Of a stretch of DNA of 64,000 nucleotides, positions 8,823 to 21,435 are shown in pieces (position 1 is the stretch's first letter; each line of letters opens with the position of its first letter). The position numbers and the translations under genes were made by a program. The notes under the pieces are model-generated. The model ran no database searches, had not been told where the DNA came from, and worked only from the letters and a program-made list of their open reading frames with translations. Origin of the DNA: Saccoglossus kowalevskii (lineage: Eukaryota; Hemichordata; Enteropneusta; Harrimaniidae); assembly GCF_000003605.2 (NCBI RefSeq), contig NW_003117744.1:1-64000 (forward strand), read 5' to 3'.

Positions 8823-9435
8823 TAAACTTTATTGTGAAGCGAGTTTTTTAATTGCGACGCCTATTTGTTACCAGATACAACCGCGAAAAGGTGACGCTTT
8901 AGTACGTCCCGGGAAATTAACAATACATATTCTGAGAGCTTTGCATAATGTAGTAATACATGCATTTGATTATTGCAATTTCTAGTTCATTACTTGCTCA
9001 GTTTCGCATTGCCAAACTCTTATTCGCCACACATATGTATTAACATATATTTACTCGACAAAAAGATGGCGTTTTGTTGAGAACCGGAGATTAACATTAC
9101 ATATTCTGAAAGCTTTAAATAATTATGTAATACTTGTAATTAATCATTTGAAATTAGCTGCTATTACATAATCTGCTTCCACATGTTCTTTTACTTAACT
9201 GAATTATTCCAATGTGATGTGCGTCGAATGTTGGCGCTCTTTATTCTGTTTTATGCATTATGACATTGACCTGAATTGGTTGAAATCGTTCTGATTTGCA
9301 AATAAGTATGATATGACAGTTGTACATTGCATTACGTGCAATAATCGCAGTGATGGGATGGACAATGTACGGTAGTTCTTTTTTTGGAGTATGTGCTGGC
9401 CCTCAGAAGGGCCGTTTTGTATAAGTGTCGTAGCA

Positions 9436-9696
9436 CTATTGCTGACGACGATTTTGCCTTTGCTGGATAATTTTTAAAATCACACAAGGAGCATAATCTA
9501 CAGGATAATTGCCTTCTTCAAGAATTGAGATGACCGCTTCGACAGGTAATAACTGTACGATGGATCGTGCCCAAGACGAGAATGCTCGGGTCCATGGCTG
9601 CGGTGGTCTCCTTGTCGAAAAAGGGCTGAATAAATTCGCATAGTAGCATGCTATACGGGAGTCCAACATGCTAGGGCAGTTGTTATTTGGATACAT
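9436..9696 (-). CDS. g7: array gene, type B, intact
   Basis: Reference type-B copy, 86 residues: begins MYPNNNCPSML, with N21, F23, F26, A54 (PVEAV), E60, C71 and Q79. In the promoter TATAAA has become TTTAAA-like and TCAGAT is replaced (9715-9760); CCAAT boxes remain. The +4 base of the start context is T instead of G. Stem-loop 9398-9413, loop TCTG. Confidence 0.55.
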   Translation of the reverse strand: MYPNNNCPSMLDSRIACYYANLFSPFSTRRPPQPWTRAFSSWARSIVQLLPVEAVISILEEGNYPVDYAPCVILKIIQQRQNRRQQ

Positions 9697-9908
9697 GTCG
9701 ATTGATAGTATGGCGGTATTATATGGAAAAATGTAAAGGGCTGTCGTTTTTAAAAAGGCGTTCGGCCAATCAGCATGATCTCGCACATGTCACTTTTCGA
9801 ACCAATCGGAAATCCCCGTCGAAGTGACAAAGTCGTCCAAACACGAAAATGGTTGTCACATTTTCACTTGTAGGCGGCGTGATTGAAGTTCTACGTTATT
9901 GTTTCCAC

Positions 9909-10149
9909 AGTTGTTATGGCAGTTGTTACTTGGATCCATGTTGATTTATGGCATGGCGGTATCTGATGGAAAACAGTAAATTCTGTCGTTTATAAAAGGG
10001 GGTCGGCCAATCAGCTTGATCTCGCACATGTCACTTTTTGAACCAATCAGAAATCCCCGTCGAAGTGACAAAGTCGTCCAAACAGGAAAATAGTTGTCAC
10101 ATTTTCACTTGTAGGCGGCGTGATTGAAGTTCAACGTTATTGTTTCCAC
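9909..10149 (-). promoter_or_regulatory. promoter module upstream of g7
   Basis: 241-bp extra module with intact TATA and initiator behind the altered g7 promoter. Confidence 0.75.
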
Positions 10150-10762
10150 TAAACTTTATTGTGAAGCGAGTTTTTTAATTGCGACGCCTATTTGTTACCA
10201 GATACAACCGCGAAAAGGTGACGCTTTAGTACGTCCCGGCAAATTAACAATACATATTCTGAGAGCTTTGCATAATGTAGTAATACATGCATTTGATTAT
10301 TGCAATTTCTAGTTCATTACTTGCTCAGTTTCGCATTGCCAAACTCTTATTCGCAACACATATGTATTAACATATATTTACTCGACAAAAAGATGGCGTT
10401 TTGTTGAGAACCGGAGATTAACATTACATATTCTGAAAGCTTTAAATAATTATGTAATACTTGTAATTAATCATTTGAAATTAGCTGCTATTACATAATC
10501 TGCTTCCACATGTTCTTTTACTTAACTGAATTATTCCAATGTGATGTGCGTCGAATGTTGGCGCTCTTTATTCTGTTTTATGCATTATGACATTGACCTG
10601 AATTGGTTGAAATCGTTCTGATTTGCAAATAAGTATGATATGACAGTTGTACATTGCATTACGGGCAATAATCGCAGTGATGGGATGGACAATGTACGGT
10701 AGTTCTTTTTTTGGAGTATGTGCTGGCCCTCAGAAGGGCCGTTTTGTATGAGTGTCGTAGCA

Positions 10763-11026
10763 CTATTGCTGACGACGATTTTGCCTTTTCTGGATAATTT
10801 TTAAAATCACACAAGGAGCATAATCTACAGGATAATTGCCTTCTTCAAGAATTGAGATGACCTCTTCGACAGGTAATAACTGTACGATGGATCGTGCCCA
10901 AGACGAGAATGCTCGGGTCCATGGCTGCGGTTGTCTCCTTGTCGAAAAAGGGCTGAATAAATACGCATAGTAGCATGCTATACGGGATTCCAACATGATG
11001 ATAGGGCAGTTGCTATTTGGATCCAT
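10763..11026 (-). CDS. g8: array gene, type B, 87 aa
   Basis: One extra codon (PIIML) from an ATG-triplet duplication gives 87 residues; also S5, E13 and Q30. TATAAA is kept while the initiator is type B. Short unit. Stem-loop 10725-10740. Confidence 0.58.
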   Translation of the reverse strand: MDPNSNCPIIMLESRIACYYAYLFSPFSTRRQPQPWTRAFSSWARSIVQLLPVEEVISILEEGNYPVDYAPCVILKIIQKRQNRRQQ

Positions 11027-11851
11027 GTCGATTGATAGTATGGCGGTATCATATGGAAAAATGTAAACAGTTTGTCGTTTATAATAGGGGGTCGGCCAAT
11101 CAGCTTGATCTCGCACATGTCACTTTTTGAACCAATCAGAAATCCCCGTCGAAGTGATAAAGTCGTCCAAACACGAAAATAGTTGTCACATTTTCACTTG
11201 TAGGCGGCGTGATTGAAGTTCTACGTTATTGTTTCCACTAAACTTTGTTGTGAAGCGAGTTTTTTAATTGCGACGCCTATTTGTTACCAGAAACAACCGC
11301 GAAAAGGTGACGCTTTAGTACGTCCCGGCAAATTAACAATACATATTTTCAGAGCTTTGCATAATGTAGTAATACATGCATTTGATTATTGCAATTTCTA
11401 GTTCATTACTTGCTTAGTTTCGCATTGCCAAACTCTTATTCGCAACACATATGTATTAATATATATTTACTCGACAAAAAGTTGGCGTTTTGTTGAGAAC
11501 CGGAGATTAACATTACGTATTCTGAAAGCTTTAAATAATTATGTAACAGTTGTAATTAATCATTTGAAATTAGCTGCTATTACATAATCTGCTTCCACAT
11601 GTTCTTTTACTTAACTGAATTATTCCAATGTGATGTGCGTCGAATGTTGGCGCTCTTTATTCTGTTTTATGCATTATGACATTGACCTGAATTGGTTGAA
11701 ATCGTTCTGATTTGCAAATTAATATGATATGGCAGTTGTTCATAGCATTGCGTGCAATAATCTGAGTGATGGGATGGACAATGTACGGTAGTTCTCTTTT
11801 TGGAGTATGTGCTGGCCCTGAGAAGGGCCGTTTTGTATGAGTGTCGTAGCA

Positions 11852-12112
11852 CTATTGCTGACGACGATTTTGCCTTTTCTGGATAATTTTTAAAATCACC
11901 CAAGGCGCATAATCTACAGGATAATTGCCTTCTCCAAGAATTGAGATGACCTCTTCGACAAGTAATAACTGTACGATGGATCGTGCCCAAGACGAGAATG
12001 CTCGTGTCCATGGCTGCGGTGGTCTCCTTGTCGAAAGAGGGCTGGATAAATACGCATAGTAGCATGATATACGGGAGTCAAACATGATATGGCAGTTGTT
12101 ATTTGGATCCAT
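11852..12112 (-). CDS. g9: array gene, type A, intact
   Basis: 86 residues with S16 (RISCYY) and L51 (LLLVEEV). Stem-loop 11814-11829. Confidence 0.6.
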   Translation of the reverse strand: MDPNNNCHIMFDSRISCYYAYLSSPLSTRRPPQPWTRAFSSWARSIVQLLLVEEVISILGEGNYPVDYAPWVILKIIQKRQNRRQQ

Positions 12113-12322
12113 GTCGATTGATGGTATGGCGGTATCTGATGGAAAACAGTAAATTCTGTCGTTTATAAAAGGGGGTCGGCCAATCAGCTTGATCTCGCAC
12201 ATGTCACTTTTCGAACCAATCGGAAATCCCCGTCGAAGTGACAAAGTCGACCAAACACGAAAATAGTTGTCACATTTTCACTTGTAGGCGGCGTGATTGA
12301 AGTTCTACGTTATTGTTTCCAC

Positions 12323-12563
12323 AGTTGTTATGGCAGTTGTTACTTGGATCCATGTTGATTTATGGCATGGCGGTATCTGATGGAAAACAGTAAATTCTGT
12401 CGTTTATAAAAGGGGGTCGGCCAATCAGCTTGATCTCGCACATGTCACTTTTTGAACCAATCAGAAATCCTCGTCGAAGTGACAAAGTCGTCCAAACACG
12501 AAAATAGTTGTCACATTTTCACTTGTAGTCGGCGTGATTGAAGTTCTACGTTATTGTTTCCAC
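12323..12563 (-). promoter_or_regulatory. promoter module upstream of g9
   Basis: 241-bp extra module, core elements intact. Confidence 0.75.
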
Positions 12564-13177
12564 TAAACTTTATTGTGAAGCGAGTTTTTTTAATTGCAAC
12601 GCCTATTTGTTACCAGATACAACCGCGAAAAGGTGACGCTTTAGTACGTCCCGGCAAATTAACAATACATATTCTGAGAGCTTTGCATAATGTAGTAATA
12701 CATGCATTTGAATATTGCAATTTCTAGTTCATTACTTGCTCAGTTTCGCATTGCGAAACTCTTATTCGCAACACATATGTATTAACATATATTTACTCGA
12801 CAAAAAGATGGCGTTTTGTTGAGAACCGGAGATTAACATTACATATTCTGAAAGCTTTAAATAATTATGTAATACTTGTAATTAATCATTTGAAATTAGC
12901 TGCTATTACATAATCTGCTTCTACATGTTCTTTTACTTAACTGAATTTTTCCAATTTGATGTGCGTCGAATGTTGGCGCTCTTTATTCTGTTTTATGCAT
13001 TATGACATTGACCTGAATTGGTTGAAATCGCTCTGATTTGCAAATTAATATGATATGGCAGTTGTTCATAGCATTACGTGCAATAATCTGAGTGATGGGA
13101 TGGACAATGTACGGTAGTTCTCCTTTTGGAGTATGTGCTGGCCCTGAGAAGGGCCGTTTTGTATGCGTGTCGTAGCA

Positions 13178-13438
13178 CTATTGCTGACGACGATTTTGCC
13201 TTTTCTGGATAATTTTTAAAATCACCCAAGGAGCATAATCTACAGGATAATTGCATTCTCCAAGAATTGAGATGACCTCTTTAACAGGTAATAACTGTAC
13301 GATGGATCGTGCCCAAGACGAGAATGCTCGTGTCCATGGCTGCGGTGGTCTCCTTGTCGAAAGAGGGCTGGATAAATACGCATAGTAGCATGCTATACGG
13401 GAGTCAAACATGATATGGCAGTTGTTATTTGGATCCAT
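13178..13438 (-). CDS. g10: array gene, type A, intact
   Basis: 86 residues, K53 and C62 (GECNYP). Stem-loop 13140-13155; HDE variant AAAAGGAGAA. Confidence 0.6.
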   Translation of the reverse strand: MDPNNNCHIMFDSRIACYYAYLSSPLSTRRPPQPWTRAFSSWARSIVQLLPVKEVISILGECNYPVDYAPWVILKIIQKRQNRRQQ

Positions 13439-14260
13439 GTCGATTGATGGTATGGCGGTATCTGATGGAAAACAGTAAATTCTGTCGTTTATAAAAGGGG
13501 GTCGGCCAATCAGCTTGATCTCGCACATGTCACTTTTTGAACCAATCAGAAATCCCCGTCGAAGTGACAAAGTCGTCCAGACGCGAAAATAGTTGTCACA
13601 TTTTCACTTGTAGGCGGCGTGATTGAAGTTCTACGTTATTGTTTCCACTAAACTTTGTTGTGAAGCGGGTTTTTTAATTGCGACGCCTATTTGTTACCAG
13701 ATACAACCGCGAAAAGGTGACGCTTTAGTACGTCCCGGCAAATTAACAATACATATTCTGAGAGCTTTGCATAATGTAGTAATACATGCATTTGATTATT
13801 GCAATTTCTAGTTCATTACTTGCTCAGTTTCGCATTGCCAAACTCTTATTCGCAACACATATGTATTAACATATATTTACTGGACAAAAAGATGGCGTTT
13901 TGTTGAGAACCGGAGATTAACATTACATATTCTGAAAGCTTTAAATAATTATGTAATACTTGTAATTAATCATTTGAAATTTGCTGCTATTACATAATCT
14001 GCTTCTACATGTTCTTTTACTTAACTGAATTTTTCCAATTTGATGTGCGTCGAATGTTGGCGCTCTTTATTCTGTTTTATGCATTATGACATTGACCTGA
14101 ATTGGTTGAAATCGCTCTGATTTGCAAATTAATATGATATGGCAGTTGTTCATAGCATTACGTGCAATAATCTGAGTGATGGGATGGACAATGTACGGTA
14201 GTTCTCCTTTTGGATATGTGCTGGCCCTGAGAAGGGCCGTTTTGTATGCGTGTCGTAGCA

Positions 14261-14521
14261 CTATTGCTGACGACGATTTTGCCTTTTCTGGATAATTTTT
14301 AAAATCACCCAAGGAGCATAATCTACAGGATAATTGCCTTCTCCAAGAATTGAGATGACCTCTTTAACAGGTAATAACTGTACGATGGATCGTGCCCAAG
14401 ACGAGAATGCTCGTGTCCATGGCTGCGGTGGTCTCCTTGTCGAAAGAGGGCTGGATAAATACGCATAGTAGCATGCTATACGGGAGTCAAACATGATATG
14501 GCAGTTGTTATTTGGATCCAT
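14261..14521 (-). CDS. g11: array gene, type A, intact; upstream frame closed
   Basis: 86 residues, K53. An in-frame stop lies between the predicted transcription start and the ATG, so here the frame exists only as the 86-codon form, which supports the chosen start. Stem-loop 14223-14238. Confidence 0.62.
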   Translation of the reverse strand: MDPNNNCHIMFDSRIACYYAYLSSPLSTRRPPQPWTRAFSSWARSIVQLLPVKEVISILGEGNYPVDYAPWVILKIIQKRQNRRQQ

Positions 14522-14732
14522 GTCGATTGATGGTATGGCGGTATCTGATTGAAAACAGTAAATTCTGTCGTTTATAAAAGGGGGTCAGCCAATCAGCTTT
14601 ATCTCGCACATGTCACTTTTTTGAAACAATCAGAAATCCCCGTCGATGTGACAAAGTCGTCCAAACACGAAAATAGTTGTCTCATTTTCACTTGTAGGCG
14701 CCGTGATTGAAGTTCTACGTTATTGTTTCCAC

Positions 14733-14973
14733 AGTTGTTATGGCAGTTGTTACTTGGATCCATGTCGATTGATGGTATGGCGGTATCTGATGGAAAACAG
14801 TAAATTCTGTCGTTTATAAAAGGGGGTCGGCCAATCAGCTTGATCTCGCACATGTCACTTTTTGAACCAATCAGAAATCCCCGTCGAAGAGACAAAGTCG
14901 TCCAAACACGCAAATAGTTGTCACATTTTCACTTGTAGGCGGCGTGATTGAAGTTCTACGTTATTGTTTTCAC
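14733..14973 (-). promoter_or_regulatory. promoter module upstream of g11
   Basis: 241-bp extra module, core elements intact. Confidence 0.75.
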
Positions 14974-15587
14974 TAAACTTTATTGTGAAGCGAGTTTTTT
15001 AATGGCGACGCCTAATTGTTACCAGATACAACCGCGAAAAGGTGACGCTTTAGTACGTCCCGGTAAATTAACAATACATATTCTGGGAGCTTTGCATAAT
15101 GTAGTAATACATGCATTTGATTATTGCAATTTCTAGTTCATTACTTGCTCAGTTTCGCATTGCCAAACTCTTATTCGCAACACATATGTATTAACATATA
15201 TTTACTCGACAAAAAGATGGCGTTTTGTTGAGAACCGGAGATTAACATTACATATTCTGAATGCTTTAAATAATTATGTAATACTTGTAATTAATCGTTT
15301 GAAATTAGCTGCTATTATATAATCTGCTTCTACAGGTTCTTTGACTTAACTGAATTACTCCAATGTGATGTGCGTCGAATGTTGGCGCTCTTTATTCTGT
15401 TTTATGCATTGTGACATTGCCCCGAATTGGTTGAAATCGTTCTGATTTGCAAATAAGTATGATATGACAGTTGTACATAGCATTACGTGCAATAATCCAG
15501 TCATGGAATGGACAATGTACGGTAGTTCTCTTTTTGGAGTACGTGCTGGCCCTGAGAAGGGCCGTTATGTATGTGTGTGTCGTAGCA

Positions 15588-15848
15588 CTATTGCTGACGA
15601 CGATTTTGCCTTTTCTGGATAATTTTTTAAATCACCCAAGGAGCATAATCTACAGGATAATTGCCTTCTCCAAGAATTGAGATGACCTCTTCGACAGGTA
15701 ATAATTGTACGATGGATCGTGCCCAAGACGAGAAAGCTCGTGTCCATGGCTGCGGTGGTCTCCTTGTCGAAAGAGGGCTGGATAAATACGCATAGTAGCA
15801 TGCTATTCGGGAGTCAAACATGATATGGCAGTTGTTATTTGGATCCAT
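15588..15848 (-). pseudogene. g12: array gene, type A, early stop after 73 aa
   Basis: A substitution turns the codon after WVI into TAA (15627), removing the basic tail. The span to the old stop is full length. The 3' UTR is 2 nt longer than usual (extra tg repeats); stem-loop 15548-15563. Confidence 0.65.
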
Positions 15849-16671
15849 GTCGATTGATGGTATGGCTGTATCTGATGGAAAACAGTAAATTATATCGTTT
15901 ATAAAAGGGGGTCGGCCAATCAGCTTGATCTCGCACATGTCACTTTTTGAACCAATCAGTAATCCCCGTCGAAGTGACAAAGTCGTCCAAACACGAAAAT
16001 AGTTGTCACATTTTCACTTGTAGGCGGCGTGATTGAAGTTTTACGTTATTGTTTCCACTAAACTTTGTTGTGAAGCGAGTTTTTTAATTGCGACGCCTAT
16101 TTGTTACCAGATACAACCGCGAAACGGTGACGCTTTAGTACGTCCCGGCAAATTAACAATACATATTCTGAGAGCTTTGCATAATGTAGTAATACATGCA
16201 TTTGATTATTGCAATTTCTAGTTCATTACTTGCTCAGTTTCGCATTGCCAAACTCTTATTCGCAACACATATGTTTTAACATATATTTACTCGACAAAAA
16301 GATGGCGTTTTGTTGAGAACCGGAGATTAACATTACATATTCTGAAAGCTTTAAATAATTATGTAATACTTGTAATTAAGCATTTGAAATTAGCTGCTAT
16401 TACATAATCTGCTTCTACATGTTCTTTTACTTAACTGAATTATTCCAATGTGATGTGCGTCGAATGTTGGCGCTCTTTATTCTGTTTTATGCATTATGAC
16501 ATTGACCTGAATTGGTTGAAATCGTTCTGATTTGCAAAGTAATATGATATGGCAGTTGTTCATAGTATTACGTGCAATAATCTGAGTGATGGGATGGACA
16601 ATGTACGGTAGTTCTGCTTTTGGAGTATGTGCTGGCCCTGAGAAGGGCCGTTTTGTATGAGTGTCGTAGCA

Positions 16672-16932
16672 CTATTGCTGACGACGATTTTGCCTTTTCT
16701 GGATAATTTTTAAAATCACACAAGGAGCATAATCTACAGGATAATTGCCTTCTCCAAGAATTGAGATGACCTGTTCGACAGGTAATAACTGTACGATGGA
16801 TCGTGCCCAAGACAAGAATGCTCGTGACCATGGCTGCGGTGGTCTCCTTATCGAAAGAGGGCTGGATAAATACGCATAGTAGCATGCTATACGGGAGTCA
16901 AACATGATATGGCAGTTGTTATTTGGATCCAT
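16672..16932 (-). CDS. g13: array gene, A/B mixed, intact
   Basis: 86 residues, I28, S36, L40, Q54 (PVEQV) and C71 with G60: a recombinant of A and B states. Forms a near-identical pair with g14. Stem-loop 16634-16649; HDE variant AAAAGCAGAA. Confidence 0.6.
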   Translation of the reverse strand: MDPNNNCHIMFDSRIACYYAYLSSPLSIRRPPQPWSRAFLSWARSIVQLLPVEQVISILGEGNYPVDYAPCVILKIIQKRQNRRQQ

Positions 16933-17756
16933 GTCGATAGATGGTATGGCGGTATCTGATGGAAAACAGTAAATTCTGTCCTTTATAAAAGGAGGTCGGC
17001 CAATCAGCTTGATCTCGCACAAGTCACTTTTTGAACCAATCAGAAATCCCCGTCGAAGTGACAAAGTCGTCCAAACACGAAAATAGTTGTCATATTTTCA
17101 CTTGTAGGCGGCGTGATTGAAGTTCTACGTTATTGTTTCCACTAAACTTTATTGTGAAGCGAGTTTTTTTAATTGCGACGCCTATTTGTTACCAGATACA
17201 ACCGCGAAAAGGTGACGCTTTAGTACGTCCCGGCAAATTAAAAATACATATTCTGAGAGCTTTGCATAATGTAGTAATACATGCATTTGATTATTGCAAT
17301 TTCTAGTTCATTACTTGCTCAGTTTCGCATTGCCAAACTCTTATTCGCAACACATATGTATTAACATATATTTACTCGACAAAAAGATGGCGTTTTGTTG
17401 AGAACCGGAGATTAACATTACATATTCTGAAAGCTTTAAATAATTATGTAATACTTGTAATTAAGCATTTGAAATTAGCTGCTATTACATAATCTGCTTC
17501 TACATGTTCTTTTACTTAACTGAATTATTCCAATGTGATGTGCGTCGAATGTTGGCGCTCTTTATTCTGTTTTATGCATTATGACATTGACCTGAATTGG
17601 TTGAAATCGTTCTGATTTGCAAAGTAATATGATATGGCAGTTGTTCATAGTATTACGTGCAATAATCTGAGTGATGGGATGGACAATGTACTGTAGTTCT
17701 GCTTTTGGAGTATGTGCTGGCCCTGAGAAGGGCCGTTTTGTATGAGTGTCGTAGCA

Positions 17757-18017
17757 CTATTGCTGACGACGATTTTGCCTTTTCTGGATAATTTTTAAAA
17801 TCACACAAGGAGCATAATCTACAGGATAATTGCCTTCTCCAAGAATTGAGATGACCTGTTCGACAGGTAATAACTGTACGATGGATCGTGCCCAAGACGG
17901 GAATGCTCGTGACCATGGCTGCGGTGGTCTCCTTATCGAAAGAGGGCTGGATAAATACGCATAGTAGCATGCTATACGGGAGTCAAACATGATATGGCAG
18001 TTGTTATTTGGATCCAT
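17757..18017 (-). CDS. g14: array gene, A/B mixed, intact
   Basis: Sister of g13 in the neighbouring unit, differing by P40 and a few bases. The array's most recent single-unit duplication in this stretch. Stem-loop 17719-17734. Confidence 0.6.
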   Translation of the reverse strand: MDPNNNCHIMFDSRIACYYAYLSSPLSIRRPPQPWSRAFPSWARSIVQLLPVEQVISILGEGNYPVDYAPCVILKIIQKRQNRRQQ

Positions 18018-18525
18018 GTCGATTGATGGTATGGCGGTATCTGATGGAAAACAGTAAATTCTGTCCTTTATAAAAGGAGGTCGGCCAATCAGCTTGATCT
18101 CGCACAAGTCACTTTTTGAACCAATCAGAAATCCCCGTCGAAGTGACAAAGTCGTCCAAACACGAAAATAGTTGTCACATTTTCACTTGCAGGCGGCGTG
18201 ATTGAAGTTCTACGTTATTGTTTCCACTAAACTTTATTGTGAAGCGAGTTTTTTTAATTGCGACGCCTATTTGTTACCAGATACAAACGCGAAAAGGTGA
18301 CGCTTTAGTACGTCCCGGCAAATTAACAATACATATTCTGTAGTAATACATGACATTGACCTGCATTGGTTGAAATCGTTCTGATTTGCAAATTAATATG
18401 ATATGGCAGTTGTTCATAGCATTACGTGCAATAATCTGTGTGATGGGATGGACAATGTACGGTAGTTCTCCTTTTGGAGTATGTGCTGGCCCTGAGAAGG
18501 GCCGTTTTGTATGAGTGTCGTAGCA

Positions 18526-18785
18526 CTATTGCTGACGACGATTTTGCCTTTTCTGGATAATATTTAAAATCACCCAAGGAGCATAATCTACAGGATAATT
18601 GCCTTCTCCAAGAATTGAGATGACCTCTTCGACAGGTAATAACTGTACGATGGATCGTGCCTAAGACGAGAATGCTCTGTCCATGGCTGCGGTGGTCTCC
18701 TTGTCGAAAGAGGGCTGGATAAATACGCATAGTAGCATGCTATACGGGAGTCAAACATGATATGGCAGTTATTATTTGGATCCAT
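18526..18785 (-). pseudogene. g15: array gene, frameshifted
   Basis: A one-base deletion right after W35-T36 (near 18677) shifts the frame, which stops 30 codons later. The unit spacer also lost about 320 bp (joint near 18340). Both lesions are shared with g28. Stem-loop 18488-18503. Confidence 0.7.
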
Positions 18786-18995
18786 GTGGATTGATGGTAT
18801 GGCGGTATCTGATGGAAAACAGTAAATTATGTCGTTTATAAAAGGGGGTCGGCCAATCAGCTTGATCTCGCACATGTCACTTTTTGAACCAATCAGAAAT
18901 ACCCGTCTAAGTGACAAAGTCGTCCATACACGAAAATAGTTGTCACATTTTCACTTGTAGGCGGCGTGATTGAAGTTCTATGTTATTGTTTCCAC

Positions 18996-19236
18996 AGTTG
19001 TTATGGCAGTTGTTACTTGGATCCATGTCGATTGATGGTATGGCGGTATCTGATGGAAAACAGTAAATTCTGTCGTTTATAAAAGGGGGTCGGCCAATCA
19101 GCTTGATCTCGCACATGTCACTTTTTGAACCAATCAGAAATCCCCGTCGAAGTGATAAAGTCGTCCAAACACGAAAATAGTTGTCACATTTTCACTTGTA
19201 GGCGGCGTGATTGAAGTTCTACGTTATTGTTTCCAC
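18996..19236 (-). promoter_or_regulatory. promoter module upstream of g15
   Basis: 241-bp extra module, core elements intact. Confidence 0.75.
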
Positions 19237-19849
19237 TAAACGTTATTGTGAAGCGAGTTTTTTAATTGCGACGCCTATTTGTTACCAGATACAACCGCGA
19301 AACGGTGACACTTTAGTACGTCCCGGCAAATTAACAATACTTATTCTGAGAGCTTTGCATAATGTAGTAATACATGCATTTGATTATTGCAATTTCTAGT
19401 TCATTACTTGCTCAGTTTCGCATTGCCAAACTCTTATTCGCAACACATATGTATTAACATATATTTACTCGACAAAAAGATGGCGTTTTGTTGAGAACCG
19501 GAGATTAACATTACATATTCTGAAAGCTTTAAATAATTATGTAATACTTATAATTAATCATTTGAAATTAGCTGCTATTACATAATCTGCTTCTACATGT
19601 TCTTTTACTTAACTGAATTTTTCCAATTTGATGTGCGTCGAATGTTGGCGCTCTTTATTCTGTTTTATGCATTATGACATTGACCTGAATTGGTTGAAAT
19701 CGTTCTGATTTGCAAATAAGTAAGATATGACAGTTGTACATAGCATTACGTGCAATAATCGCAGTGATGGGATGGACAATGTACGGTAGTTCTCTTTTTG
19801 GAGTATGTGCTGGCCCTGAGAAGGGCCGTTTTGTATGAGTGTCGTAGCA

Positions 19850-20110
19850 CTATTGCTGAAGACGATTTTGCCTTTTCTGGATAATTTTTAAAATCACACA
19901 AGGAGCATAATCTACAGGATAATTGCCTTCTTCAAGAATTGAGATGACCTCTTCGACAGGTAATAACTGTACGATGGATCGTGCCCAAGACGAGAATGCT
20001 CGTGTCCATGGCTGCGGTGGTCTCCTTGTCAAAAGAGGGCTGGATAAATACGCATAGTAGCATGCTATACGGCAGTCAAACATGATATGGCAGTTGTTAT
20101 TTGGATCCAT
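19850..20110 (-). CDS. g16: array gene, A front / B rear, intact
   Basis: 86 residues, C13, LLTRR at 26-30, then E60, C71 and L84: type-A first half joined to type-B second half. Stem-loop 19812-19827. Confidence 0.6.
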   Translation of the reverse strand: MDPNNNCHIMFDCRIACYYAYLSSPLLTRRPPQPWTRAFSSWARSIVQLLPVEEVISILEEGNYPVDYAPCVILKIIQKRQNRLQQ

Positions 20111-20320
20111 GTCGATTGATGGTATGGCTGTATCTGATGGAAAACAGTAAATTCTGTCGTTTATAAAAGGGGGTCGGCCAATCAGCTTGATCTCGCACAT
20201 GTCACTTTTTGAACCAATCAGAAATCCCCGTCGAAGTGACAAAGTCGTCCAAACACGAAAATAGTTGTCACATTTTCATTTGTAGGCGGCGTGATTGAAG
20301 TTCTACGTTATTGTTTCCAC

Positions 20321-20561
20321 AGTTGTTATGGCAGTTGTTACTTGGATCCATGTCGATTGATGGTATGGCTGTATCTGATGGAAAACAGTAAATTCAGTCG
20401 TTTATAAAAGGGGGTCGGCCAATCAGCTTGATCTCGCACATGTCACTTTTTGAACCAATCAGAAATCCCCGTCGAAGTAACAAAGTCGTCCAAACACGAA
20501 AATAGTTGTCACATTTTCACTTGTAGGCGGCGTGATTGAAGTTCTACGTTATTGTTTCCAC
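20321..20561 (-). promoter_or_regulatory. promoter module upstream of g16
   Basis: 241-bp extra module, core elements intact. Confidence 0.75.
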
Positions 20562-21174
20562 TAAACTTTGTTGTGAAGCGAGTTTTTTATTTGCGACGCC
20601 TATTTGTTACCAGATACAACCGCGAAAAGGTGACGCTTTGGTACGTCCCGGCAAATTAACAATACATATTCTGAGAGCTTTGCATAATGTAGTAATACAT
20701 GCATTTGACTATTGCAATTTCTAGTTCATTACTTGCTCAGTTTCGCATTGCCAAACTCTTATTCGCAACACATATGTATTAACATATATTTACTCGACAA
20801 AAAGTTGGCGTTTTGTTGAGAACCGGAGATTAGCATTACATATTCTGAAAGCTTTAAATAATTATGTAATACTTGTAATTAATCATTTGAAATTAGCTGC
20901 TATTACATAATCTGCTTCTACATGTTCTTTTACTTAACTGAATTATTCCAATGTGATGTGCGTCAAATGTTGGCGCTCTTTATTCTGTTTTATGCATTAT
21001 GACATTGACCTGAATTGTTTGAAATCGTTCTGATTTGCAAATTAATATGATATGGCAGTTGTTCATAGCATTACGTGCAATAATCTGAGTGATGGGATGG
21101 ACAATGTACGGTAGTTCTCCTTTTGGAGTATGTGCTGGCCCTGAGAAGGGCCGTTTTGTATGAGTGTCGTAGCA

Positions 21175-21435
21175 CTATTGCTGACGACGATTTTGCCTTT
21201 TCTGGATAATTTTTAAAATCACCCAAGGAGCATAATCTACAGGATAATTGCCTTCTCGAAGAATTGAGATGACCTCTTCGACAAGTAATAACTGTACGAT
21301 GGATCGTGCCCAAGACGAAAATGCTCGTGTCCATGGCTGCGGTGGTCTCCTTGTCAAAAGAGGGCTGGATAAATACGCATAGTAGCATGCTATACGGGAG
21401 TCAAACATGATATGGCAGTTGTTATTTGGATCCAT
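21175..21435 (-). CDS. g17: array gene, type A (LLTRR/R60 group), intact
   Basis: 86 residues, LLTRR, L51, R60 (ILREGN). Same group as g32. Stem-loop 21137-21152. Confidence 0.6.
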   Translation of the reverse strand: MDPNNNCHIMFDSRIACYYAYLSSPLLTRRPPQPWTRAFSSWARSIVQLLLVEEVISILREGNYPVDYAPWVILKIIQKRQNRRQQ

